From PFJX01 sp031426815 (GTDB lineage Bacteria > Pseudomonadota > Gammaproteobacteria > Burkholderiales > Thiobacillaceae): a stretch of DNA of 64,000 nucleotides. The notes beneath the pieces are model-generated. The model saw only the letters and a program-made list of their open reading frames with translations, searched no databases and was not told the origin of the DNA. A program made the position numbers and the translations under genes. The stretch's first letter is position 1. Each line of letters starts with the position of its first letter. Below are positions 8,801 through 18,107 of the stretch, one piece after another. Location: contig JASJPG010000022.1 in NCBI GenBank assembly GCA_031426815.1, positions 62,001-126,000 on the forward strand, in the 5' to 3' direction.

Positions 8801-9575
8801 CCTGGGCGACGTCTATCTCGGTGCGCCGGTGGCGACGCCGGTCGATCCGCGCCATCGTCTGGTCACCACCAAATACAACCCGGCGCGCACCTGGACGCCG
8901 GAAAACGCGGTCGGCATCGGCGGCGCTTATATGTGCGTCTACGGCATGGAAGGCCCAGGCGGCTACCAGTTCGTCGGCCGCACCTTGCAGATGTGGAACC
9001 GCTGGCGGGATCAACGACAGGGCGCCGCGCAGTTCGCAGAAGGCAAACCCTGGCTGCTGCGCTTCTTCGACCAGATCCGCTTCTACCCGGTCAGCGCCGA
9101 GGAATTGCTGCAAATCCGCGAGGACTTCCCACTCGGCCGCTACCCGCTGCGCATCGAGGAAACCACCTTCCGGCTGGCCGACTACAACCGCTTCCTGGCC
9201 GACAACGCCGCGTCCATCGCCGCCTTCAAGACACAGCAGCAAACCGCCTTCGAAGCCGAACGCGAGCGCTGGAAAGCCGCCGGCCAGGCCGACTACGCCA
9301 CCGACGCCAGCGTCGCCGAAGCCGCCACCGACAGCGAACTCGACCTGCCCGAACACGGCCGCGCCATCGCCAGCCACGTCGCCGGCAATGTCTGGAAGGT
9401 CGCTGTGGCGGACGGCGACCAGGTGAAGGCGGGCGATGCGCTGGTCATCGTCGAATCGATGAAGATGGAATTCAGCGTGGCAGCGCCCTGCGACGGCACG
9501 GTTTACAAGGTGTTCTGCCGCGAAGGCGGCCAGGTCAGCGCCGGGCAGGATCTGCTGGTGCTGGTGAGCGAATAA
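5814..9575 (+). CDS. Guanidine carboxylase (urea carboxylase family, biotin-dependent)
   Basis: This 1253-residue enzyme uses ATP and bicarbonate to carboxylate guanidine (or urea). Domain order: biotin carboxylase (about 1-445; IANRGAIACRIIRTL, ATP-grasp loop KSTAGGGGIGM near 157), the AHS2/KipA-like half of the carboxyltransferase (about 450-780), the AHS1/KipI-like half (about 830-1050), and a C-terminal biotin carrier domain with VESMKMEF, biotinyl Lys 1217. Urea carboxylase and guanidine carboxylase share this layout; the riboswitch and DUF1989 genes favour guanidine. Oddly, two 98-bp palindromic repeats are translated in frame as residues 609-641 and 792-824 (PPFEKGG ... PPFSKGG each), making the protein longer than relatives that lack them. 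No frameshift or stop results. Confidence 0.92.
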   Translation: MFDTVLIANRGAIACRIIRTLRRMGVKSVAVYSEADRHSLHVSLADAAIEIGPGPAAQSYLRAEKILAAAQASGAQAIHPGYGFLSENPAFAEDCAAAGIAFIGPSPDQMRAFGLKHTARDLAAANHVPLLPGSGLLADAGHAQAEAARIGYPVMLKSTAGGGGIGMRLIWSADELVEAFQSVERLARANFKEAGIFLEKYVEHARHIEVQIFGDGQGHVVALGERDCSVQRRNQKVIEETPAPGLTDAQRQNLLATAVRLGQAVGYRSAGTVEFVYDAHSGQFYFLEVNTRLQVEHGITEEVTGVDLVEWMLKEAASELDLSGFQTVPQGASIQVRLYAEDPGKDFQPAAGVLTQAEFSPQARVETWVERGSEVPPFYDPMLAKIIVKADDRAAALAKMQQALADTRIAGIECNLEYLRQILADGVFAAGRQTTRYLNAFHYRPETIDVIEPGVQSSLQDWPGRTGYWNVGVPPSGPMDHLAFRLANRLAGNAEGVAALELTVAGPTLRFNTDAVIALAGADMGAELDGVALANWAAHAVRAGSILKLGAIKDTGCRTYLAVHGGFDAPDYLGSKSTFTLGQFGGHAGRTLRVGDVLHLQSDPVSGVPPFEKGGVGGFSNGSASVTSGEIPPSPPFSKGGEVVPYTHAWQIGVLYGPHGAPDFFTDADIEMFFATDWEVHYNSSRTGVRLIGPKPEWARRDGGEAGLHPSNIHDNAYAIGAVDFTGDMPVILGPDGPSLGGFVCPATIVQAELWKMGQLRPGDTVRFMRLSQAAAERLEAAQDAAIATLSPPFEKGGPGGISPGAAEAEPLLNPPRPPFSKGGENPVAQPILHRTLLSDNPVEVVYRRAGDKYLLVEYGPLVLDLNLRFRVHALMTRLEADAISGILDLTPGIRSLQVHYDSRVLPLDRLLPLLLATEKQLPTIEDMEVPTRIVHLPLSWDDAATRLAIEKYMQSVRKDAPWCPSNIEFIRRINDLASIDEVKRIVFEASYLVMGLGDVYLGAPVATPVDPRHRLVTTKYNPARTWTPENAVGIGGAYMCVYGMEGPGGYQFVGRTLQMWNRWRDQRQGAAQFAEGKPWLLRFFDQIRFYPVSAEELLQIREDFPLGRYPLRIEETTFRLADYNRFLADNAASIAAFKTQQQTAFEAERERWKAAGQADYATDASVAEAATDSELDLPEHGRAIASHVAGNVWKVAVADGDQVKAGDALVIVESMKMEFSVAAPCDGTVYKVFCREGGQVSAGQDLLVLVSE
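7638..7735 (+). repeat. 98-bp palindromic element, copy 1, inside the carboxylase gene
   Basis: Perfect 21-bp inverted arms (7638-7658 and 7715-7735; CCCCCCTTTGAAAAAGG... and its complement) enclose a centre containing AGCAACGGTTC. It starts at codon position 1 and is read through as PPFEKGGVGGFSNGSAS...GEIPPSPPFSKGG within the AHS2 domain. The same element occurs in inverted orientation at 8187-8284. Confidence 0.93.
8187..8284 (-). repeat. 98-bp palindromic element, copy 2, inverted, inside the carboxylase gene
   Basis: This copy has the same length and arms as the element at 7638-7735, but its centre is the reverse complement (GAACCGTTGCT), so it is inserted the other way round. It too starts at codon position 1 and is translated as PPFEKGGPGGISPGAAEAEP...PPFSKGG, probably in the linker between the AHS2 and AHS1 domains. 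The arms make either orientation open and nearly synonymous. Confidence 0.93.
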
Positions 9576-9813
9576 TCCTTGAAACAGCAGTTGAACCCGT
9601 CCGAGGGCGGGGTGGGGAAGCCGGCTGGCAAGGCGCGACGACGAGTCATGCCGAGGCATGGCGAGGAGGAGCAACGCCGCCAGACGGTTTCTCCACCCCG
9701 ACAGCGGGCGGGTAGCGGGCTCACCCAATGGGTGAGCGTCATCGCAGCGCAAAACGTCAGTCAGCATGAGGCCTCACGAGGGATAAGGAGCGGTCAACTG
9801 CTGTTTCAAGGAT
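9575..9813. mobile_element. MITE-like element with 20-bp perfect terminal inverted repeats
   Basis: ATCCTTGAAACAGCAGTTGA at 9575-9594 is the exact reverse complement of 9794-9813. The 239-bp element holds no credible gene and fills the gap between the carboxylase and allophanate hydrolase genes; its left end begins within the carboxylase stop codon. Size, perfect termini and lack of coding capacity fit a non-autonomous transposable element. No transposase with matching ends is in the window. Confidence 0.8.
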
Positions 9814-9825
9814 AAAGGGAAAACC

Positions 9826-11619
9826 ATGCACATCAGCCTCGACATCGCCAACCTGCAACGCCTGTACCGAAGCGGCGAACTGACGCCGCTGCAGCTGGTG
9901 GAAACCCTGCTGCAACAGCTTCAGGGCGAAGACCGCCACCACGTCTGGATCAGCCGCTTCGACGCCGAAACATTGCGCGCCTATGCCCGCGCGCTGGCAG
10001 GCAAGGACATCGCTAGCCTGCCGCTGTATGGCATCCCGTTCGCGATCAAGGACAACATCGATCTGGCCGGCATCCCGACCACAGCCGGCTGCCCGGCCTA
10101 TGCCTACACGCCGACCGTATCGTCGCCGGCGGTGCAACGCCTGATCGACGCCGGCGCAATCCCGCTCGGCAAGACCAATCTCGACCAGTTCGCCACCGGT
10201 TTGAACGGCACCCGTTCGCCCTATGGCGCCTGTCGCAACGCCTTCGATCCCGATTTCATTTCCGGCGGTTCCAGTTCCGGTTCCGCCGTGGCGGTGGCGC
10301 TCGGCCTGGCCAGTTTTTCGCTGGGCACCGATACCGCCGGCTCCGGCCGCGTGCCGGCGGCGTTCAACAACCTGATCGGGCACAAGCCCAGTTGCGGCGC
10401 GCTGTCGACGCGCGGCGTCGTGCCGGCCTGCCGCTCTCTCGATGCGGTGTCGATCTTCGCGCTGACCGCCGAGGATGCGGAGCGTGTGCTGGCGGTGGCC
10501 GCCGGCCATGATCCGCAAGACCCGTTTTCGCGCCCGTTGGCAGCGCACGGTTTCGACTTCGGCCGCGCCGCCACCTTCCATTTCGGCGTGCCACTGGCGA
10601 AAGACCTGGAATTCTTCGGCAATGCCGAGGCCGCGCGGCTGTTCGGTGCAAGCGTGGAACGGCTGCAGTCGCTCGGCGGCACGCCGGTGGAAATCGATCT
10701 GGCGCCGTTTCTGGAAACCGCCCGTCTGCTCTACGGCGGCGCCTGGGTGGCGGAACGCTACCAGGCCATCCGCGACTTCTTCGACGCGCAGGCCGATCAG
10801 GTTTTCCCGCCGGTGCGCGAAATCATTGCCGGCGGCAAGACGCAAAGCGCCGCCGATGCGTTCGCCGGCCAGTACCGGTTGCGCGCGCTGAAAGCGCAAT
10901 GCGACACGGTCTGGCACGACATCGACGTGCTGCTGACGCCCACCGCCGGCACGATCTACACGGTCGCCGAAATGCAGGCCGACCCGATCCGCCTGAATGG
11001 CAATCTGGGCTACTACACCAACTTCATGAATTTGCTGGACCTGGCCGCCACCGACGTGCCGGCCGGCTTCCAGGCGGATGGACTGCCGTTCGGCGTCACG
11101 CTGATCGCGCCGCCGCATCAGGACGCGCCCTTGCTGCATCTGGCCGCGCAACTGCAGCGGATATCCGTCGACAAGCTCGGCGCCACGCAACACCCATTAC
11201 CACCGGCGGAAAACCTGTCGCCGTTGCCCAGCGGCCAGATTAAGGTCGCCGTGGTCGGTGCTCATTTGTCCGGCCTACCGCTGAACTTCCAACTTACGCA
11301 ACGCCAGGCCCGCCTGATCGATACCACGCAGACCGCGCCGCAATACCGCTGCTACGCGCTGCCCGACGGCAAGCGCCCGGGCCTGATCCGGGTGGCGGAA
11401 AACGGCGCGTCCATTGACTGCGAAGTGTGGGAAATGCCCGCCGCCCAGTTCGGCTCCTTTGTCGCCGGCATCCCGGCACCGCTGGGCATCGGCAAACTGG
11501 AACTGGCGGACGGCACGACGGTGAACGGCTTCATTTGCGAAGGCATCGGCGTGGCCGCCGCGGAAGACATCACGGCCTATGGCGGCTGGCGCGCCTGGCT
11601 GGCCCGCCGCGTTGCATAG
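9826..11619 (+). CDS. atzF: Allophanate hydrolase
   Basis: This 597-residue enzyme hydrolyses allophanate to ammonia and carbon dioxide, the last step of the pathway. The N-terminal two thirds is an amidase-signature domain: FAIKDNIDLAG supplies the catalytic Lys (about residue 75), GGSSSGSAVAVALG the cis-Ser and SLGTDTAGSGR the nucleophile Ser. The C-terminal part (from about 460) is the AtzF accessory domain typical of allophanate hydrolases. A GGATAAAGGGAAAACC ribosome region precedes the ATG. It is separated from the carboxylase gene by a MITE-like element, but gene order and strand indicate one operon. Confidence 0.94.
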   Translation: MHISLDIANLQRLYRSGELTPLQLVETLLQQLQGEDRHHVWISRFDAETLRAYARALAGKDIASLPLYGIPFAIKDNIDLAGIPTTAGCPAYAYTPTVSSPAVQRLIDAGAIPLGKTNLDQFATGLNGTRSPYGACRNAFDPDFISGGSSSGSAVAVALGLASFSLGTDTAGSGRVPAAFNNLIGHKPSCGALSTRGVVPACRSLDAVSIFALTAEDAERVLAVAAGHDPQDPFSRPLAAHGFDFGRAATFHFGVPLAKDLEFFGNAEAARLFGASVERLQSLGGTPVEIDLAPFLETARLLYGGAWVAERYQAIRDFFDAQADQVFPPVREIIAGGKTQSAADAFAGQYRLRALKAQCDTVWHDIDVLLTPTAGTIYTVAEMQADPIRLNGNLGYYTNFMNLLDLAATDVPAGFQADGLPFGVTLIAPPHQDAPLLHLAAQLQRISVDKLGATQHPLPPAENLSPLPSGQIKVAVVGAHLSGLPLNFQLTQRQARLIDTTQTAPQYRCYALPDGKRPGLIRVAENGASIDCEVWEMPAAQFGSFVAGIPAPLGIGKLELADGTTVNGFICEGIGVAAAEDITAYGGWRAWLARRVA

Positions 11620-11636
11620 ATCCGCCCCGAGCGGCT

Positions 11637-12119
11637 TCAGCGCATGACGCGCGCGATTGCGGCAGGCGGCCCCAGCGCCGCCCAGTCTTCCGGGTAATGC
11701 CCTTGCACCACGCGGGTCGGCAAGCTGGACCAGCGATATTCGGCGGCGCGCTCGACCAGGCCATGCCGCACCGGTTCGTAATGGATGAAATCCAGATACG
11801 CGCGCAATTGCTCGGTACCGACCACCGAGCGATGTTCCAGGCCCGGCAACTGCGCGGACGTCTCGCGCCAGAAATCGAGGAAATCGGTTTGCAGCGCTGC
11901 CACCACGGTCGAACATGAATGGCCGCTGGGCGCGCGCAACAGAAAATGGGCATGGTCATCGAGCACGACATAAGCGGCAACGGACAAGCGCTCGCGTTTC
12001 TTGACCTCGCGCAGCTTCCCCAACAGACGTTTCTTGCAGGCTTCTTCCGTCCACGATTTAGCCTGTCTGGCGGAACGCAACGTCACAAAATCGAAAACAT
12101 CGGGGCTGGCGCGAAACAT
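11637..12119 (-). CDS. REP-associated tyrosine transposase (Y1/IS200-like, RAYT)
   Basis: This 160-residue protein is of the Y1 transposase superfamily, here the REP-associated type. The metal-binding HUH motif is seen as HAH in VVLDDHAHFLLR. The region with the catalytic Tyr is YLDFIHYEPVRHGLVERAAE, followed by YRWSSL, both characteristic of RAYTs. RAYTs act on small palindromic (REP) sequences and usually occur as single-copy domesticated genes without IS ends. Several palindromic repeat families lie in this window and are possible substrates. The gene is convergent with the allophanate hydrolase gene, only 17 bases apart. Confidence 0.85.
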   Translation of the reverse strand: MFRASPDVFDFVTLRSARQAKSWTEEACKKRLLGKLREVKKRERLSVAAYVVLDDHAHFLLRAPSGHSCSTVVAALQTDFLDFWRETSAQLPGLEHRSVVGTEQLRAYLDFIHYEPVRHGLVERAAEYRWSSLPTRVVQGHYPEDWAALGPPAAIARVMR

Positions 12120-12286
12120 GATGGGGAGCGAGCGAAGTCAAGACAGGCAACACCTTAACTTCGCGGCCGATGCGTCGACTATGCGTGCCATCACACGGCT
12201 GCCGCAAAGCCGGCGCCTACACTGGCGGACATCGCCGCAACGGCAATCCGGCCAAGCGCGCTAGCCGGAAAAGCACCTGCTGCCGC

Positions 12287-12292
12287 TATAAT
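12287..12292 (+). promoter_or_regulatory. -10 element upstream of argS
   Basis: A perfect TATAAT lies 25 bases before the argS ATG. No convincing -35 element is seen at the right distance, so only the -10 box is proposed. Confidence 0.5.
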
Positions 12293-12316
12293 CCGCGCCA
12301 ATTAAAGGTGTATGCC

Positions 12317-14089
<1,773 letters not shown>

Positions 14090-14740
14090 GTGTCCGCTCG
14101 AAAAACCCCCGGCAATCCGCGTCGCGACGAACCGAAGCCGCGCCAGGGCAAAAGCAGCAGCCTGTTGACCGGCCTGTTCATCGGCCTGGTGATCGGTCTT
14201 GTCGTGGCGGCCGGACTGGCCTGGTACTTCAACAACCGCAGCCCCGCCTTCAAGGCCGCCGAAGAAGCTCCACCCGCCCCTGCCAAGGCCGACAACTCCG
14301 CCAAGCGCGATGCGCCGCCGGCGGAAACAGCTGCGCCAGCCGAACCCGCCGCCGCAAAAGCCGCCCCGAGTTCGCCGCCGACCGCCGATGCCGCGCCCAG
14401 CGCAAACAAGCCGCGCGTCGATTACACCTTCTACGGCATCCTTCCCGGCGACAAACCGGCCAAGCAAGCCTTGCCCGCACCGACGGCGCCGAAGAGCAAA
14501 GATGTCTGGTGGCTGCAGGTCGCCGCGCTCAAAAGCCCCGCCGACGCCGACAAGCTGAAAGCCCGCCTGACCATGCTGGGCCTGCAAGTCGCCATGCAGA
14601 AAGTCGATAGCGGCAGCGGTCCGCTCTATCGCATCCGGACCGGCCCGTACAAACGCGAGGACGACGCACTCGGCGACCTCGATACCCTCGCCGCGAACGA
14701 TTTCGAACCGCGCCTGTTTAAAGAACCCAACACCCCTTGA
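14090..14740 (+). CDS. SPOR-domain (FtsN-like) inner-membrane protein
   Basis: This 216-residue protein uses a GTG start that immediately follows the argS stop. It has a short basic cytoplasmic N-terminus (about 1-24), one transmembrane helix (LLTGLFIGLVIGLVVAAGLAW), an Ala/Pro-rich periplasmic linker (about 50-130), and a C-terminal SPOR domain (about 135-210; WWLQVAALKSPADADKLKA, then RIRTGPYK). SPOR domains bind denuded peptidoglycan at the division site. The layout matches the FtsN-like proteins found next to argS in betaproteobacteria. Confidence 0.88.
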   Translation: MSARKTPGNPRRDEPKPRQGKSSSLLTGLFIGLVIGLVVAAGLAWYFNNRSPAFKAAEEAPPAPAKADNSAKRDAPPAETAAPAEPAAAKAAPSSPPTADAAPSANKPRVDYTFYGILPGDKPAKQALPAPTAPKSKDVWWLQVAALKSPADADKLKARLTMLGLQVAMQKVDSGSGPLYRIRTGPYKREDDALGDLDTLAANDFEPRLFKEPNTP

Positions 14741-14756
14741 TCGACCAGGAGAATCC

Positions 14757-15386
14757 ATGAAATCGCTGATGACGCTGCTCGCGCTTACCCTTGCCCTTTC
14801 CATCGCCGCGCCCAGCGCAGAAGCCCTTGAATCCGGCAAAGACTATGCCGAGCTCTCACCCAAGCAATCGACCAACGTCAAGAAAGGCCAGGTCGAAGTC
14901 CTCGAATTTTTCTGGTACCGCTGCCCGCATTGCTTCGACCTCGAACCCGAGCTCAACGCCTGGATCAAAAAACAGCCGAATCGCGTCGTAGTGCGGCGGG
15001 TGCCGGCCATCCTGAACGAGAGTTGGGCCGCGCTGGCGCGCGCCTACTACGCGCTGGAAGCCATCGGTATGAACGACAAACTGCATGGCGACGTATTCAA
15101 TGCCATTCACGTCCAGGGCATGGACCTGACCCCGCCGCAAACCTTCTTCGACTGGGCCGTCACCAAAGGCGTCGACCGCAAGAAACTGGCCGACGCCTAC
15201 AACAGCTTTGCGGTCGACACCAAAGTCATGCGCGCCCAGCAACTGACCCGCGACTACAAACTCACCGGCGTCCCCGCCATCGCCATCAACGGTAAGTACA
15301 CCACCTCCGCCTACATGACCGGTGGACAACCCGCGCTGTTCAAGACCATGGATGCGCTGATCGCACAGGAACTCAAGCTCAAGTAA
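14757..15386 (+). CDS. dsbA: Thiol:disulfide interchange protein DsbA
   Basis: This periplasmic dithiol oxidase has 209 residues. It has a signal peptide (MKSLMTLLALTLALSIAAPSAEA) and a thioredoxin-fold domain with the active site CPHC in FFWYRCPHCFDLEP. The cis-Pro loop is TGVPAIAIN. DsbA oxidises cysteines of exported proteins and is reoxidised by DsbB, which is not in the window. It follows the SPOR gene by 16 bases with AGGAGAAT as ribosome site, so it is co-transcribed with argS and the SPOR gene. Confidence 0.93.
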   Translation: MKSLMTLLALTLALSIAAPSAEALESGKDYAELSPKQSTNVKKGQVEVLEFFWYRCPHCFDLEPELNAWIKKQPNRVVVRRVPAILNESWAALARAYYALEAIGMNDKLHGDVFNAIHVQGMDLTPPQTFFDWAVTKGVDRKKLADAYNSFAVDTKVMRAQQLTRDYKLTGVPAIAINGKYTTSAYMTGGQPALFKTMDALIAQELKLK

Positions 15387-15403
15387 GCTGAGCCGCCAGA
15401 TTC

Positions 15404-15488
15404 GCCCGGATGGTGAAACAGGTAGACACAAGGGACTTAAAATCCCTCGGCGCAAGCCGTGCCGGTTCGATTCCGGCTCCGGGCACCA
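15404..15488 (+). tRNA. tRNA-Leu (anticodon UAA)
   Basis: This is a class II tRNA of 85 bases including the encoded CCA. The acceptor arms GCCCGGA / TCCGGGC pair perfectly, the anticodon loop is CTTAAAA (anticodon TAA), a long variable arm follows, and the T arm contains GGTTCGATTCC. Its 3' end is the insertion site of an integrative element; the tRNA is kept intact. Confidence 0.97.
15468..15481 (+). other. attL core within tRNA-Leu
   Basis: CGATTCCGGCTCCG in the T-arm and acceptor region of tRNA-Leu is repeated exactly at 24134-24147. It is followed by GGCACCA here and by CACCAG at the right end, so the identity block is short but correctly placed. Confidence 0.78.
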
Positions 15489-15522
15489 AGTTTAATTCCG
15501 ATAGGTTCCAAAGAAGTCCAAC

Positions 15523-15557
15523 AAGCCCGCAAGGATCAAGCCTTAGCGGGCTTTTTT
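15523..15557 (+). terminator. Terminator after tRNA-Leu (supplied by the element)
   Basis: The hairpin AAGCCCGCAAGG / CCTT-A-GCGGGCTT is followed by six T. It lies inside the element end and would terminate the tRNA transcript before the integrase gene. Confidence 0.9.
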
Positions 15558-15592
15558 GTTCCGGTAGGTTCCGAAAGGTTCCATTGAAAACC

Positions 15593-15651
15593 GGGGGCAC
15601 AAGGGGGCACAATCGGGGGCATAGATTTATGCCCCCGGAGAATGTGCCCCC
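15593..15651. repeat. Integrase arm-type boxes, left end (GGGGGCAC)
   Basis: GGGGGCAC occurs directly at 15593-15600 and 15603-15610 and inverted (GTGCCCCC) at 15644-15651, next to the integrase ATG. A variant palindrome GGGGGCAT / ATGCCCCC lies at 15615-15636. The same box occurs twice near the right end. Placement over the integrase promoter and start suggests autoregulation as well as recombination. Confidence 0.75.
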
Positions 15652-16863
15652 ATGCCACTGACCGACTCGACCATCAAGACAGCAAAGCCCGGAGAGAAGC
15701 CCTACAAGCTGGCGGATGCCGGCGGCATGTATCTGGAAGTCTTCCCCAATGGGTCGCGCTACTGGCGCCTGAAGTACCGCCATGCCGGCAAGGAAAAGCG
15801 GCTGGCGCTTGGGGTCTATCCCCTGGTTACCCTGCGGGAAGCGAGAAGCAAGCGCGAAGAGGCGCGGCGGCTGCTCGATGCTGGTGAAGACCCAGCCGCC
15901 AGCATGACCAAGCGGGAGAAGAAACGGGCGGCCAGGCTGAAGGCGGAAAACAGCTTTGAAAACCTGGCCCGCGAATGGTGGGCAAACTCGAAAGGCCGGT
16001 GGACGGAAGACCATGCCAAGCGAATCATGGACTCGCTTGAAAGCGACGTATTCCCGGCGCTTGGCCATCGCCCTATTACTGAGATCACCTCGCCCGAAGT
16101 CCTGGATGTGGTGCGTACCGTAGAGCGCCGGGGCGTACTGGAAACAGCGTCCCGAGTTCAGCAACGCATCAAGTCCGTTTTCCGCTTTGCCATCCAGACC
16201 GGACAAGCCGCTTACAACCCATCTGCCGAACTGGCCGGCGTGCTGATGACCCGCAAGGTTCAACACCGTGAAGCCTTGAGCCGGGACGCCCTACCCGCCT
16301 TCGTCAAGCAACTGCAAACCTACCCCGGCACACCTGAGGTTAAACATGCACTCACGCTACTGATGCTGACCTTCGTTCGACCTGGTGAACTGCGCGGGGC
16401 ACGCTGGGAGGAATTCGACCTTGAAGCCAAGGTTTGGCGCATCCCTGCCGAACGGATGAAGATGAAAGTGCCTCACCTGGTTCCCTTGTCTCGCCAAGCC
16501 CTGGAAGTGCTGGAAGAACTGCGCCCCCTGACCGGCCGTTTCGCCCTGCTGTTCCCTGGCTCGAAGGATCGGACGCGGCCCATATCGGAAAACACGCTGA
16601 ACGATGCCATCCGAAAACGGCTTGGCTTTTCCGCGACGTCGCACGGTTTCCGTTCAACGGCTTCCACGATCCTGAATGAAGACGGTTTCCGGCCCGATGC
16701 CATCGAACGCCAGTTGGCGCACGCCGAGCAGAACAAAGTCCGCGCCGCCTACCATCGAACGGAATACTTGGAAGAACGGACACGAATGATGCAGGCATGG
16801 GCGGATTATCTGGACGCCCTCAAGGTGGAAAACGTACTTCCGTTCAAGGCGAAAGCGGCATGA
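15652..16863 (+). CDS. int: P4-type tyrosine integrase
   Basis: This site-specific recombinase has 403 residues. The N-terminal DUF4102 arm-binding domain (about 1-90; KPYKLADAGGMYLEV) is typical of integrases of tRNA-borne islands. A SAM-like core-binding domain (about 105-190) and the catalytic domain follow, with the conserved Arg in RPGELRGARWEEFD, the HxxR box in SHGFRSTAST and the nucleophile Tyr in AAYHRTEYLEE. It is transcribed away from the tRNA into the element. It should carry out insertion at the tRNA-Leu 3' end; excision would need an AlpA/Xis-like factor such as the one at 19252. Confidence 0.95.
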   Translation: MPLTDSTIKTAKPGEKPYKLADAGGMYLEVFPNGSRYWRLKYRHAGKEKRLALGVYPLVTLREARSKREEARRLLDAGEDPAASMTKREKKRAARLKAENSFENLAREWWANSKGRWTEDHAKRIMDSLESDVFPALGHRPITEITSPEVLDVVRTVERRGVLETASRVQQRIKSVFRFAIQTGQAAYNPSAELAGVLMTRKVQHREALSRDALPAFVKQLQTYPGTPEVKHALTLLMLTFVRPGELRGARWEEFDLEAKVWRIPAERMKMKVPHLVPLSRQALEVLEELRPLTGRFALLFPGSKDRTRPISENTLNDAIRKRLGFSATSHGFRSTASTILNEDGFRPDAIERQLAHAEQNKVRAAYHRTEYLEERTRMMQAWADYLDALKVENVLPFKAKAA

Positions 16864-16873
16864 ATTCCGCGCA

Positions 16874-17025
16874 CGTTTTCAGACGTTGAACAGCTACCCC
16901 TTTGATTTTTTGCTGGGACATCTGGGACATCTGGGACGTTGGCATTATTGTTGTTTGTATTCAATGTGTTATCGCATGTCGCCAAGTGGGACACAGGCCG
17001 ATTTTCACCGGGACACGCTGGGACA
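16874..17025 (+). repeat. 152-bp GGGACA iteron cassette, copy 1
   Basis: It contains three TCTGGGACA-like iterons with a 9-bp period (GGGACA/G at 16915, 16924 and 16933) and further GGGACA at 16988, 17010 and 17020. Nearly the whole cassette recurs in inverted orientation at 23231-23382 with about one mismatch seen. It starts 11 bases after the integrase stop codon. Confidence 0.88.
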
Positions 17026-17233
17026 AAAGCCGCATTTTCGGGGGAATTCCGGCTTTTTTCCTGCAAATTCCTGCAAATCTCGCGCCGTTTGGGGGTCTTG
17101 TGCAGACGTTTGCAAGTGTCCCGGAACGGAGTTTTCAGGCTGGCCCGAATGCCGGCGGGCCCAGGTTGGTGTGTCCACCGTCCCGCCGTGGTGGCGGTCC
17201 AGATCGCGGCCGGCAACGTCCCGGCCAGGCCAG

Positions 17234-17350
17234 CCCTTCGACATGGTGGAGCTGGCCGGCATGCCGGCGCCAGCGTCCCGGCCGAAGCCATCCCTTCGAC
17301 CTGGTGGAACTGGCCAGCGTGCCGGCGCCATCGCGGGCGAGTCCAGGTGT
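17234..17350 (+). repeat. 58-bp tandem duplication
   Basis: A unit starting CCCTTCGACATGGTGGAGCT at 17234 is repeated 58 bases later from 17292 with about six differences. The period is not a multiple of three, so it is unlikely to be selected as a protein repeat. Confidence 0.7.
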
Positions 17351-17747
17351 TCGAGCAACGGCCGCCCTCAATCTGCCGCGCAAGGTTCTCTCCCCTTGCC
17401 GCCCCCCGCGCTTTGAAAACAGTACGCACTTAGCAAGTAATGTGCCACGAAAAACGCCCACTTCCTGACCAGCCGGTAAGCATTGATATACCCAATACAA
17501 GGGCAATGCGTGCGCGCGGAAATTATTCAGAAAACCGCTTTTGTGTGTTCAAAAAACAGGCAGCACACTGGGAAGCCGCTGTGGCAGCGGGCTGGCAGGG
17601 CGATAAGTGAAATCAATGGCGTTCGGCGAAATGTGCGGAACGGGTAATATGTAAAATGTAACTAACAAGTTTTGTTTATACACACGTTTTATGCAGCATT
17701 AGGCTACACTAAACACATCGAATTTCACGCGCACGCGAGGGCGAACT

Positions 17748-18017
17748 ATGACCGGCGAAGAATTCAAGGCGGCATTGGCGGAACTGGGGTGGAAGCAAGC
17801 GACCATCGCCAGGCGCACCGGATCAAACCGGGTAACGGTCAGCCGCTGGATATCGGAAAACGCGGTTCCCCAATGGGCCGCTGAATACCTGCGCGTCCTG
17901 GTGCTGACCAAGCGGCTGCTGGAAGCCTTCGAGACCGAACCGCGCGCCCAACTGCTGCGCGACACCCGCGAGGCTTTGCTGTCCGACCCGAAGCAACACC
18001 CCGAACAGGACGATTGA
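17748..18017 (+). CDS. Small helix-turn-helix regulator (XRE-like)
   Basis: This is an 89-residue protein. Residues about 5-45 (EFKAALAELGWKQATIARRT, then GSNRVTVSRWISE) form a helix-turn-helix of the Cro/CI/XRE kind: two helices, a tight turn and a recognition helix ending in VSRW. The remainder is a charged helical tail. It is preceded by AT-rich DNA, and GCGAGGGCGAACT provides the ribosome region. It is likely the repressor or control gene of the integrated element. The HTH call is good; the role is inferred. Confidence 0.75.
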   Translation: MTGEEFKAALAELGWKQATIARRTGSNRVTVSRWISENAVPQWAAEYLRVLVLTKRLLEAFETEPRAQLLRDTREALLSDPKQHPEQDD

Positions 18018-18107
18018 GATTGCCGGCAACGGCATAGAAGCGGGGTACAAGGGTGAAGCAACACCCAAGCGCCCCTAACCGCAATGCAACTGCAAAGGAG
18101 TTACATC

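Larger units (their letters stand above)
16864..17747. other. Long non-coding stretch after the integrase
   Basis: This 884-base gap has no convincing gene; open frames here are short, change frame across repeats and lack ribosome sites. It contains a 152-bp iteron cassette (16874-17025), a 58-bp tandem duplication (17234-17350) and an AT-rich part (about 17620-17740) that probably holds the promoter of the following HTH gene. The first part is a candidate replication origin or control region of the element. Confidence 0.6.

Noticed and set aside
5814..9575. Plain urea carboxylase
   Set aside because: The guanidine-I riboswitch and the two DUF1989 deiminase subunits in the same operon favour guanidine as the physiological substrate; urea as a side substrate is not excluded.
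16886..17468. Overlapping open frames downstream of the integrase as genes
   Set aside because: They change frame across the 58-bp tandem repeat, contain the iteron cassette and lack ribosome sites; the same iteron sequence also gives an open frame on the opposite strand at the second copy.
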